In this document: one piece after another, positions 47,463-56,664 of the stretch
How the letters are laid out: each line of letters opens with the position of its first letter
Position numbering within the stretch: the stretch's first letter is position 1
From: Gymnothorax reevesii
Taxonomy: Eukaryota; Chordata; Actinopteri; Anguilliformes; Muraenidae
Direction of reading: 5' to 3'
NCBI GenBank assembly: GCA_029721435.1
Contig: CM056578.1
Location: forward strand, 18,548,411-18,612,410
Length of the DNA: 64,000 nucleotides
Notes under the pieces: model-generated
The model's input: only the letters and a program-made list of their open reading frames with translations
Databases searched by the model: none
Told to the model about the DNA's origin: nothing
Translations under genes and position numbers: made by a program

Positions 47463-48728
47463 TCCAGACCACTTGCATAGTATTAGTTATATCTGTGACA
47501 ATAAATAAGTGAATGTGGGTGTTTATTTACATCAAATGGATGCTATAATCTGAACTGTGTACTAAATGATAAACAGGGTGAAGAAAAATATCCCAGAACT
47601 GCAAGGTTCACATAGTATATACTGATATAGTATGGTAAATATATTTTAGTTAAAGGACTTGACAATATTGCATTTCTCACGTATATATTAAGAATGTTTT
47701 GCATGAATCCGATGGGCACAAACCGGGCTCATCACCAATTAGTTTCTTCAGAGACAGAGCCGGAGTCAGAGTGCTTATTTTACACCAAACCAAGGACAGT
47801 TTAAAAAAAAAAAAAAAACACTGACGGCATTTAATTTATGACGTGATGTTGATTGGCCAAACTTCAAAAGGTCTCGGTTGTCCTTTTTTTCTGGCAATCC
47901 TGCAACACTTTATCTCATTAGCTGTTTGAACAAAGAGAATGAAAACTCAGCCTTAACGGGCAGAAGCCTAATTCTGACATCGCTTGTTTTGAGGGAATAA
48001 AAAAATAAGAAGAGTAATTCCCATTACTCTGTTTAATGTCCGGTTTTTGCCCTGTACTCATACTTTAAGACAACAAAAATAATAATAATAATAAAAAAAA
48101 CTGTCCACACCTTGTAAAAAGCGCTCTAGCGGCCATTTGAGTTCTCTCTGACCACATGGTCTCAGCTACCGGCAATTGGCATATTGCCGCACAGCCCGGT
48201 GAATGTGCACTGTGGCGGTTGTTAGTTGACGCCTCTTAGCCATCAGCTCATTGGCCTGGGGCGTTTTTTTTACCACCGCTGCAGGAATCAGCCAATCAAA
48301 TGGGCACCACAAGAGAGCGTGCGGCCGCCAATTACGCCGTTGACAAATTCAGGCATGCAAACGAGTGCTAATACGCATCGAGAGATGTTCCTCCTCCCCC
48401 TCACCCCCCCCACCTCAACCACAGTCTCTCATTTCACAGGACTCCAATTAGGCACAAAAACTCTGCGAACACAAACACATTCCCTCCCGTCTTGACTACC
48501 CATGGGTGAAAGGCTCCACAGTGTATACATTTGCTTGCGTCTTGCGAAGTTTCCAAGAGTCAACCTTTCGTTTGTGCTTGCATGCCCAAATCAGATAATG
48601 AGCCACAGGCAAGCGACTGTTTAATGCTAATTAGCGCGTGGCTAAGGTCGGATACCACACCAACAAGTGCAGTCCAGCTACTCCGATCCATTTTTCATGT
48701 GGTCCGCAAGTTATACAGAGTCTAGGTG
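47463..48728. other. Non-coding, no gene recognised
   Basis: 48110-48370 contains several CCAAT/ATTGG words (GCCAATCAAATG, CAATTGGCATATTG), compatible with single-copy regulatory DNA. There is an A-run at 47803-47818. Confidence 0.45.
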
Positions 48729-49112
48729 CAGGGAAGCACCAATCCAGCTTTTTCAGTCCCAATTTGTGGGCTTTGGGTATCAGCTGACACCATGTGCTAA
48801 TCCAGTGCTTTTTGTTTAATTGTAAAGTTGTACGTCTCACTGAGTGAAGGAGACTGGGATCATTCTTTTATGTGTAGGGCAGCATTAGGCTTTCCGTAAA
48901 CATGGGTTTCCTAACTTTGTAAAACAAAATGTAACAAATATGTACATGAATATAAATGTAGTGAACTGTCATTTATTGAAATAATGACATCGATTTTCCG
49001 ATACCTCATCAGCTTATTGTCACCGATACCCATTCCAGCTACTTCAAGTCAGTATGGGACCGATAATCAGTTATCAGTGTCAGTATCAGAATCAATATCG
49101 GTGCATCTCTTG
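48729..49112. mobile_element. hAT-like non-autonomous element
   Basis: The left end CAGGGAAGCACCAATCCAGC and the reverse complement of the right end (CAAGAGATGCACCGATATTG) are similar inverted repeats. The interior has the ATCGATTTTCCGATACC and TCACCGATACCCATTCC words of a common fish hAT family. Flanking octamers agree at only 4 of 8 positions. Confidence 0.6.
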
Positions 49113-49298
49113 GGGAGGCGCTCTTTTGTGACGGTTCTGAGGAAAGGGTCCAGATGAGTTCAGAGGAAAGGGGTGCGCCACATGGTTAACACCATGACTG
49201 AACACTCCGCTTGTTACACTCCACTGGCAGGTGGAGGGACAGAAAATACAGGCTCCCTCTTCTGGCCACACTCCGGAGCTGCAAATACACCACCTCAG

Positions 49299-49656
49299 CT
49301 CAGTAATACTTTACAATAAGAGTACATTAATTAACTTTAGCTAAGAAGCATTGACTATCAGTTAATTAACAGTAAACTAATGGGTCTACTATTCACTTAC
49401 TAATGGTGTTCATGTTATTTAAATAATTAATTTATACATTATTGAATAGTTTGATAGTTTGAGATGTTACTTAAGGGATGTTTTCAAGTTCATAATAAGG
49501 ATGTCAAAGAGCGTTAATAAATGATAAGTTAAGGTTACCTAATGCTTATTCAGCTCTCTGATGCATCAGTTAACTGTCACTTAGTTGGTAGTAAATGCTT
49601 ATTACTGCATTTACTGATATATTGTAAACATATTTTAAAGTGATACCCACAGCTCT
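49299..49656. mobile_element. MITE with ACTTTACAATAAG-type ends
   Basis: The left end TAATACTTTACAATAAGAGT pairs with the right end, whose reverse complement is GGGTATCACTTTAAAATATG. The AT-rich interior with TTAACTTTAGCTAAG-like words matches a frequent fish MITE as remembered. No coding capacity. Confidence 0.6.
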
Positions 49657-49689
49657 AACAAAAGCATGTTGTATCTGTATTAGTTTCTC

Positions 49690-49995
49690 CATCCATCTCT
49701 TCATTTGAACTTCAGCCCTTAAATAATCATGATGGAGTTCTCATCACATGCATCCAATTACCTTTGACCAGTCCAGCCAGCGGAGGGCGGAATCCCCCAC
49801 TGTACCAGGGGTCCTTCTGAGAGGTTCTCTTGTCGGGGCCGTTTTCCTCAATACAGGATTTTTCTCTTTTTCTCTAAACTAATGTGCTATTTCAAGAACT
49901 CAGGCCGGGCCTGTGATTTTCCGCGGCTCTGAAAAGCATCTTTGTGACAGACCTTCAGCAATAAGCACTGTACAAATAACGTTTAATTGAGAGTA
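49690..49995 (+). mobile_element. LINE/SINE 3'-end-like fragment
   Basis: CTCTTGTCGGGGCCGTTTTC, and CATCTTTGTGACAGACCTTC followed by AGCAATAAGCACTGTACAAA resemble a common fish retroelement 3' end, whose usual form reads CTTTGTGACA...GCGCTATACAAATAAA. No coding part is kept. Confidence 0.5.
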
Positions 49996-50593
49996 AAAGC
50001 ACTGCTGGTGACGACATGAATCAGGTTTGGCAATTCAGACCCTGGAAGGCAAGTAAGTTGCAGGGTTCTGTTTTCACCAATCATTGGTCGAAGTGAACTA
50101 ACTGGCGGTATACACTGACACTGATTCACTCATACAGGGGATGGTCAAATCACTGGAAACACTGCCTTTGATAAAAGCACTGTGAGGCTAGCAACTCTAT
50201 TTTTTAATGTTTTTATTGACACTGGTTCAGATATTGATTGATACAAATCTGTGGCGTTTTTAAGAGCTGCAGTATCTATGGTTAGTTGCAACCATCTCTC
50301 CACTTTTTCCAAGGGTGCTTCCAATATTTTGAAGCAACATGCTCGTAAGCTTGATCTTTAGTGCGTGTGTTTAGCACATCTTTAGTTCATGCATTTATCA
50401 TGACCTACAGCTAAATTTCTGATAGCATCAGTAAATAATATTGACCAAAAGTTGGCAGGAAAAGTAGATGTACACATGGCAAGGTCTCAGGGCGGAATCT
50501 TTGGCCTGAAAATGCACAGCTTCACAGCAGGGTTGGATCAGTAGGCCGAGTTTAGAGGCCAGGGCAAGTGTATCACAGTGGCTAACAGCAGTG
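49996..50593. other. Non-coding
   Basis: No feature recognised. Confidence 0.5.
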
Positions 50594-50596
50594 TGT

Positions 50597-50633
<37 letters not shown>
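50594..50633. repeat. (GT)n microsatellite
   Basis: GT run of about 18 repeats. Confidence 0.97.
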
Positions 50634-50635
<2 letters not shown>

Positions 50636-50817
50636 CCAGGCACAGTGATGAATTTCCCAAGAGAAAATGATCACCGTTGGCACTTCACCTCCATGCACCA
50701 AACCCCAGGCATTCGCCACCAGGCCACAGCTGTTACCTTCAACCACTCTCTTCTTTCTCTCTTTTCTTCTTCTCATCTGTCGTTCACCGCCAAATGGAGG
50801 TGTCGGCAAAGTTCACG

Positions 50818-51240
50818 AGGACTCATCTGTTCTCTCTCTCTTTCTCTCTCTACCCCCTGCACCAGTTCATCTGTTCATCCCTTCTCATCCCTCCCCCCTC
50901 CCTCCCTCTCTTTCTCTCTCTTCCTCCGCGCGCTAGCTGCCGTGCACGGCTTAGCTTTGGGCGTCTTTGTCGCACTGTCTCACTGCCCAAAAACCTTGCG
51001 CACCCCGAGAGTGATTAATCTTCTAACACTAATTAGTTATTTCCTAATTAGCATCTGATGTGTGAAGAGAAGAAGAGAAACATTTGCATGCGGACGAGGA
51101 TGGCTGCAGCCGTTAGCGCCGGCTGAACCCCACGGCTGTGGAGAGTGACAGAGAGAAAGAGAGAGCCACGATAAGAGAGAAAGAGAGGGAGAGAGACAGG
51201 GACTGGGTGGTGAGAGAGAGATTGGATAGAGAATGACAGA
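50818..51240. other. CT tract, TAATTAG pair, GA tract
   Basis: A pyrimidine tract (50828-50930) and a purine tract (51140-51230) flank a segment with two TAATTAG words close together (about 51030 and 51046), the core of homeodomain sites. No coding frame is supported. Confidence 0.5.
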
Positions 51241-51419
51241 GCAATCGCTACAGAATGAGATCGTGAGGCTCTTTTGAGTGACAGGCGCCATCTTAGGGGA
51301 GGGTGAAGGACAATCACAATGGTTCTCATTCATCAGGACAAAGCAAAGGTAACAATGCAGACCTGCACATGCCTAACTGAGCAAGAGGAGGCATGTACAG
51401 ACTCTGCATGCACTCACAG

Positions 51420-51577
51420 GGTCACAAACACACACGCGCGCACACACACAGACACGCTCACACACACACTCACTCACACACACTCACGCACACGCAAACA
51501 CACGCACACACCCATGCTCACACACACACACACACATGCTCAGGCTCATACACACTCACACAAACACACAGACACAT

Positions 51578-51617
<40 letters not shown>

Positions 51618-51716
51618 GCACACGCAAACACACGCACACACCCATGCTCACACACACACACACACACACACACATGCTCAGGCTCATACACACTCACACA
51701 AACACACAGACACATG

Positions 51717-51748
<32 letters not shown>

Positions 51749-51835
51749 CACACACACAAGCTCACGCGCACAAAAAAACACACACTTACACAAACATACA
51801 CACACACACACACACACACACATACGCACATATTC
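51420..51835. repeat. (CA)n array with 130-bp block duplication
   Basis: ACTCACGCACACGCAAACAC occurs at about 51482 and 51613, and ATGCTCAGGCTCATACACAC at about 51536 and 51673. The steps of 131 and about 137 bp show a tandem duplication of a whole block of the array. Confidence 0.9.
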
Positions 51836-52117
51836 TGCAGCTAACGGATATGTGTGCGCAGATGTGCAAACATGCTTGTATGCAGACTAGCACAGTCCAG
51901 TCAGTCTGAGCCAGCATGCAGGCAAGGCTGATGTCCTGATGCAATCACAGTTCTTGCTGATATCAAAATTTTGATCGGTTGACACCTCCCTCAGCACCAA
52001 AACATTCAAGGAACTCCCATCTTAAGTTAGACAGGTTTCACACCGTCTTGTGGGAGGTATGAGTGTCGTCATGAACCCCTAAAATCTCAACTGGCCAGAG
52101 GACCAGAAGTGGTCATG
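51836..52117. other. Non-coding
   Basis: No feature recognised. Confidence 0.5.
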
Positions 52118-52230
52118 CTGGGGGTTAGAAAGTAAAAGTCGGGTTTCCTCCACACACAAACTCCACCAGCTGCCTTCACTAATCACTTCTACTTCCTGCC
52201 TGAAGAGTTCTGTGAATGAGAAAGGTGGTT
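52118..52230. mobile_element. MITE family A, copy 4 (inverted)
   Basis: GGTTAGAAAGTAAAAGTCGG is the terminal-repeat word. CACCAGCTGCCTTCACTAAT, then CTACTTCCTGCCTGAAGAG, is the reverse-complemented core. One end only. Confidence 0.6.
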
Positions 52231-52354
52231 GGAATGAAAATTGGTAGTCTTCCTCTTCACAATTGAAGTATGTGCTGCAGACCAACTGTTTGAAGAAAGC
52301 AATTAAGAATACATGGAAACCCCAAAGTATGCATCCATCCACACCTCCATCCAT

Positions 52355-52610
52355 CAAATCAATCGTTATTTAACACGCTTATTCCTGATCAGGAGTGCTT
52401 GGCATATCCCAGAAAGCACTGAGGTAGGAAAGTCTGCCAATCCATAATTGGACACATACGCCATTCACTCGCAAACTCATGGGCAATTTGAAGTCTCTAT
52501 CTGTCCGACATGTATGTCTCTGGACTGTGAGAGGAAAAATCCAACTTACACAAACACAAGAAGAGTGCAGATCTCCAACAAGTGCATGCACTGCCCCAAG
52601 TGGAAATGAG
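52355..52610 (-). mobile_element. V-SINE-like fragment (inverted)
   Basis: ACGCTTATTCCTGATCAGGA, TGGGCAATTTGAAGTCTC and CATGTATGTCTCTGGACTGT then GAGAGGA follow the order of the reverse-complemented V-SINE body. Diverged. Confidence 0.6.
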
Positions 52611-53779
52611 ATTCCAAAGTGAAATCAGTGTTGAACACTTGTGGCCCTAACCGGCCAGTTAAGGGGAATAAGGAATCAACAGTCAATGGTGTTATAAAAC
52701 AGAGCAGTCAATAGGCTTTCAAAATTTGCAAATCACAACGACCACAAGTGGTCCTTGCGCATACAGCCATATATGTGCATTAAAAATTATTCTGCTGTTG
52801 GTTCCAATATTATGGGAGATTAGCTGCAGGCAGATATACACTCAGACACACACACACGAACACACACGACCACACATGACGCCTGGCTAAGAGAAAAAAA
52901 CAAAAGATTGTCATAACAAGAAAATGACTTCAAAATAAACATTTAGACACTATTTCAATACTGCAACACTGAACAGCATTAGCACTTTAACATGACTAAT
53001 GACACAATTTTCCCCCAGATTTACTCTTTTTTTTTTTCCCTAAAAGAAAGTACGCTCATAACCCATGGAAATCAAGTATGCAGCACAGATATTAAACCGT
53101 CTGAAAAGGTAAGAATTGTTGCAGAAATTCAACAGCAGCTGTTTTTTCATTGCATTTTATCATGTGGGGAAACAGTTATGTTCCTGACGAATCAAAATCA
53201 AAGCCTCAGCGTCTTTAAATCATTCTGTCCTGCTGTGCACCCTGAATGATTCGGTGGCATGATTACGCGAGCAGGTGTGTTTCAAATAATTACCAGAGAA
53301 CAAATATCAGGGAACTATCAGCTAATGTCCTCATAACTCAGCTTGGGAATGACAATGCCTGACATTCATTAAATTGCAATTGATTGTGCAGAGCATCCAA
53401 CACAAAGGCCCTTGATTCAGACACAAGGCGGGTGGATCAAGGTTTTCGACACTCAAATGCCACGTTAGCGGAGAATTTTCGCTCCCGTGAAAAGACACAA
53501 TGGCTTGCGTCTGCATGCGCAAACTGGAGATTAGCAGTTGTTTGAATCAAAAGCTAATAGATCCTAACAGCTTGATTATTTATGACGCATGAATAATACA
53601 TGCAGCCAAGCCTCCTGCATAGTCACAAAACACAGCCATGTTGTCATCATTTGTTCCATTAAAATGGAGTCATATATTATTAATATATGAGGTGAGGAAC
53701 TTAGGATTCAGACCAAAGTTTCAAAAGCCCTCATTTCCATTGATAACATCTAAAGAATACATACATAAACACACACATG
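52611..53779. other. Non-coding, no gene recognised
   Basis: Short CA tract near 52840-52875. An 85-codon frame (52992-53249) is open but has no motif. Confidence 0.5.
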
Positions 53780-53939
53780 CACCGATCAGCCATAACATTA
53801 TGGCACCTGCCTTATATTGTGCAGGTTTACCTTTTGCCGCCAACGCAGTTCTGACCCATCGAGGCATGGACTCAACTCGACCTTTGAAGGTGTGCTGTGG
53901 CACCAAGATGTCAGCAGCAGATCCTTTAAAGGGATATTT

Positions 53940-54879
53940 CAACATTTTGCCAAATTGGCCTATTGCCATAATCCTATAGTTATATGAGTAGGTACATTAC
54001 CTTTATTATTCGTGCCCGTTGTTTTGAGATTCGAGGGGGAAAGACGCGAGCTGCTCAGCGAACATAATAAAAGTGAACGATACAGGTCCCTCCCTCCTAC
54101 AAAACTCTTAAAATACACAATCCAGCAGCTCCAAAACGCTCTTGTGGACAAGATGTGACCTGCACATTCACCACGCTATGAAATCATAATGTATAATTAT
54201 GAAACTTTACGACACATGAAGCAAATACTCAGAACTACTTTCTTGAGTGACCCGCTGGGCGGATCAACACAGTACGCAGAGCGCACCACAGACATTGCGA
54301 CTTGTGGGTAGTTGCAGTAAACATATGCTTTTGAAATCACTCCGCCCATCCGGTATGTCTGGAATGTAGTTCTGGTTATGCACATGCCTTGAAAATAACT
54401 CTGTCTCGTAATTATACATTACTAGCTGCTACCCGCTACCCGGAGTGAAATTGCCATTTTTTTTGCGTGTATTACCGTTTTTCAAAAATCGGGCGAAGTC
54501 CTTCCTGGTGTCCAAGTGGATATTGAAACCAAATTTGGTGATAATCGGTTGAGAAATGTAGGAGAAAAACGTGTACATACTCACAGACAGACAGACAGAC
54601 AGACATCGACCTCAAATATATTATACATTATTATTTTATAGCGTGCTAAATGTGCAGTTCACAAGAGCGTTTTGGAGCTGCTGGATTGTGTATTTGAAGA
54701 GTTTTGAAGGAGCGAGAGACCAGCACTGTTCACTTTCATTATGTTCGCTGAGCACCTCGAGTCTTTCCCCCCTCGAATCTCAAAACAACGGGCGCGAATA
54801 ACTAAAGGTAATGTACCTACTCATATAACTGTAGGGATTATGGCAATAGGCCAATCTGCCAAAATGTTGAAATATCCCT
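53940..54879. mobile_element. TTAA-type element with 260-bp inverted repeats
   Basis: Both ends read AGGGATATTTCAACATTTTG inward. TTAA flanks them at 53936-53939 and 54880-54883, and the host Tc1 reads continuously (GATCC-TTTAA-GTCCTG) when the insert is removed. The inverted repeats run about 258-260 bp (53940-54198 and 54620-54879) at roughly 88-90 percent identity. TTAA duplication is typical of piggyBac and of some related groups. No transposase frame is present, so it is non-autonomous. Confidence 0.9.
54422..54619 (+). mobile_element. Retroelement tail-like insert with 11-bp duplication
   Basis: The insert is flanked by ATTATACATTA at 54411-54421 and again at 54620-54630, a perfect 11-bp target duplication. 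It starts CTAGCTGCTACCCGCTACCC, contains CCAAATTTGGTGATAATCGG and TTGAGAAATGTAGGAG, and ends in a (ACAG)n run (about 54580-54604) and ACATCGACCTC. The duplication favours retroposition of a short LINE- or SINE-derived sequence. No coding capacity. Confidence 0.75.
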
Positions 54880-55111
54880 TTAAGTCCTGTAAGTTGCAAG
54901 GTGGGGCTTTCATGGATCGAACTTGTTTGTCCAGCACATCCCGATGCTCGATTGTATTGAGTTCCGGGGAATTTAGAGACCAATTCAACACCTTCAACTT
55001 CTTGTGTTCCTCACACCATTCCTGAACCATTTTTGCTGCGCGGCAGGGTGCATTATCTTGCAGAAAGAGGATGCTGCCATTAAGGAATACCGGCTCCACG
55101 AAGGGGTGAAC

Positions 55112-55841
55112 TAGCCTCCGTTGCAGACGTCTCATGCTGTTCGGTTAATTTCCTTCACCCCACAACGTCTGCGCACTCGAGCGAGGTTTTGTGTTCCGTG
55201 ACGTAATGTGATTGTGCTTGATGAGCCAATCAGAATGCTTGTTATATGCTATGATCTCTGTCATTACTATGGCTTTTCCCTGCGGCGTGTAAAAAATAGT
55301 GAAATGGCGGGTAAAGACACTCCTAAAAAACTTGTAGAAAACGACATTTGTTTTGTGTGTAAAACAAAAATCCTCTCAAAAAAAGACAAGATACGAGTGC
55401 ATGGAAAAAGCAAGCTTGATATCGCTGCAGTAATAAGCTCTGTCATCTCTGTTAACACAGCGGTATACACGAACGAGTTATTCGTCTGACGAACGGGCTG
55501 CTATCGCTTACTTGAAAAAATTTCGAAAATAGAGCAAGAACTTGGTGAAAAGCGATCGGAATTAAAACTTCTTTATGAAAGCGAAATGCCCTGAACGATA
55601 TGTCTAACAACAGAATTATTTTAAATATTGAAGGTTTTGCAGATTTTATCCAAAGCTCGAGAGAAAACATGTTCTCCACCATCCGCCATTTTGGCTTTAT
55701 CTGTTTCTGCATATATAATTAGCTGCTGGATTTTAGGAGCTAGTTTCTGATTGGTGGAACACAAAACCTCGCTCGAGTGTGCAGACGATGTGGGGTGAAG
55801 GAAATTCACCGAACACCATAAGTCGTCTGCAACGGAGGCTA
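55112..55841 (+). mobile_element. Long-TIR element, MULE-like, carrying zinc-finger ORF
   Basis: Inverted repeats of 86 bp (55112-55197 and 55756-55841) begin TAGCCTCCGTTGCAGACG and differ at about 6 positions. GGGGTGAAC repeats directly outside both ends (55103-55111 and 55842-55850), with one ambiguous base extending it to 10-11. The host Tc1 sequence closes exactly when the insert and one copy are removed. A 9-bp duplication and long inverted repeats are Mutator-like (MULE) features. The 730-bp interior holds a short CxxC zinc-finger frame and no recognisable transposase. Confidence 0.75.
55304..55594 (+). pseudogene. CxxC zinc-finger fragment inside the MULE-like element
   Basis: From ATG 55304 (context GAAATGG) the frame reads MAGKDTPKKLVENDICFVCK and then a basic KKDKIRVHGKSK segment. 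It continues 61 codons to a TGA at 55487-55489. The same frame resumes directly afterwards with RTGCYRLLEKISKIEQEL and a charged, coiled-coil-like stretch (EKRSELKLLYESEMP), ending at a TGA at 55592-55594. The TGA sits where a Cys codon (TGC or TGT) would complete a second cysteine pair with the Cys after RTG. A CxxC...Cys...Cys plus helix pattern recalls N-terminal zinc-binding domains such as the ZAD type, but the family is not identified. Total 96 codons plus the stop. It may be the first exon of the element's own gene or a captured host fragment. Confidence 0.55.
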
Positions 55842-56664
55842 GGGGTGAACTTGGTCTGCAACAATATTTCGGCCGGTGGTAAGTGTCAAAGTGACATCCA
55901 CATGAATGGCAGGACCCACAGTTTCCCAGCAGAGCATTGCCAAAAGCATCACACCGCCTCTGCTAGCTTGCCTTTTTCCCATGGTGCATCCTGGTGCAAC
56001 AATATCTTCCTCAGGTAAGCGACACACACGCACCTGGCCATCCACATGAGGTGAAAGAAAACATCATTCAACAGACCAGGCCACCTTCTTTCACTACTCC
56101 ATGGTCCAGTTCTGATATTCTAGTGCCCGCTGCAGGCACCTTCGGCAGTGGGCAGGGGTCAGCATGGGCACTATGACTGGCCTACGGCACATACCACAAA
56201 CTGCAACGCCCTATGCATTCTGACACCTCTCTAGTGGAACCTGCAAGATCTTCTTCAGCAATTTGAGCTGCAATAGCTCCTCTGTTGGATCGGACCACAC
56301 GGGCCAGCCATCGCACTCCATGCGCATCAGTGAGCCTTGGCCACTTACGGACCTGTTGCCACTTCAGTGGTTTCTGGACCACCTTCGGTAGGTATTGACC
56401 ACTGCAGGCCGGGAAAACCTCACAAGAGCTGCAGCTGTACAGATGGTCTCACCCAGTCATCTAACCATCATAATTTGGCACTTGTGAAACTTGCTCACAT
56501 CCTTACGCTTGCCCATTTTTCCTGCTTCCAACACATCTATTTCGAGGACAAAATATTTACTTGCGGCCTAATAAATCCCACCCACTACCAGGTGCCAATG
56601 TGAGGAGATAATCGATGATATTTACTTCACCTCTCAGCGGTTATTATGTTATGGCTGATCGGTG

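Larger units (their letters stand above)
53790..56516 (-). pseudogene. Tc1-like transposase, interrupted
   Basis: The start is the MGKRK word at 56516. Fragments on the minus strand then give DNA-binding helices (about 56240-56500, including RLARVVRSNR at 56290-56330), VDGQVRVCRLPEE and PGCTMGKRQA (about 55960-56045), and HVDVTLT. The frame is then broken by the insert at 55112-55850. It resumes with LFLQDNAPCRAAKMVQEWCE (second catalytic Asp, about 55040-55070) and NSPELNTIEH (Glu, about 54980). The second insert (53940-54883) interrupts the end, which finishes VESMPRWVRTALAAKG near 53860. The first catalytic block reads WSVE, so its Asp is Val. Several internal stops exist. Family identity is firm; the gene is dead. 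Confidence 0.88.
53780..56664 (-). mobile_element. Tc1-like transposon split by two insertions
   Basis: The left end CACCGATCAGCCATAACATT and the right end (TTATGTTATGGCTGATCGGTG, shown here as its last bases TATGGCTGATCGGTG) are matching inverted repeats of a common fish Tc1 family. The TA duplications have decayed to TG and AA. Removing the insertions at 53940-54883 and 55112-55850 would leave about 1.2 kb, a little short of a full Tc1 element. The gene runs on the minus strand. Confidence 0.88.

Noticed and set aside
51319..51909. 196-codon His/Thr frame
   Set aside because: CA-array artefact.
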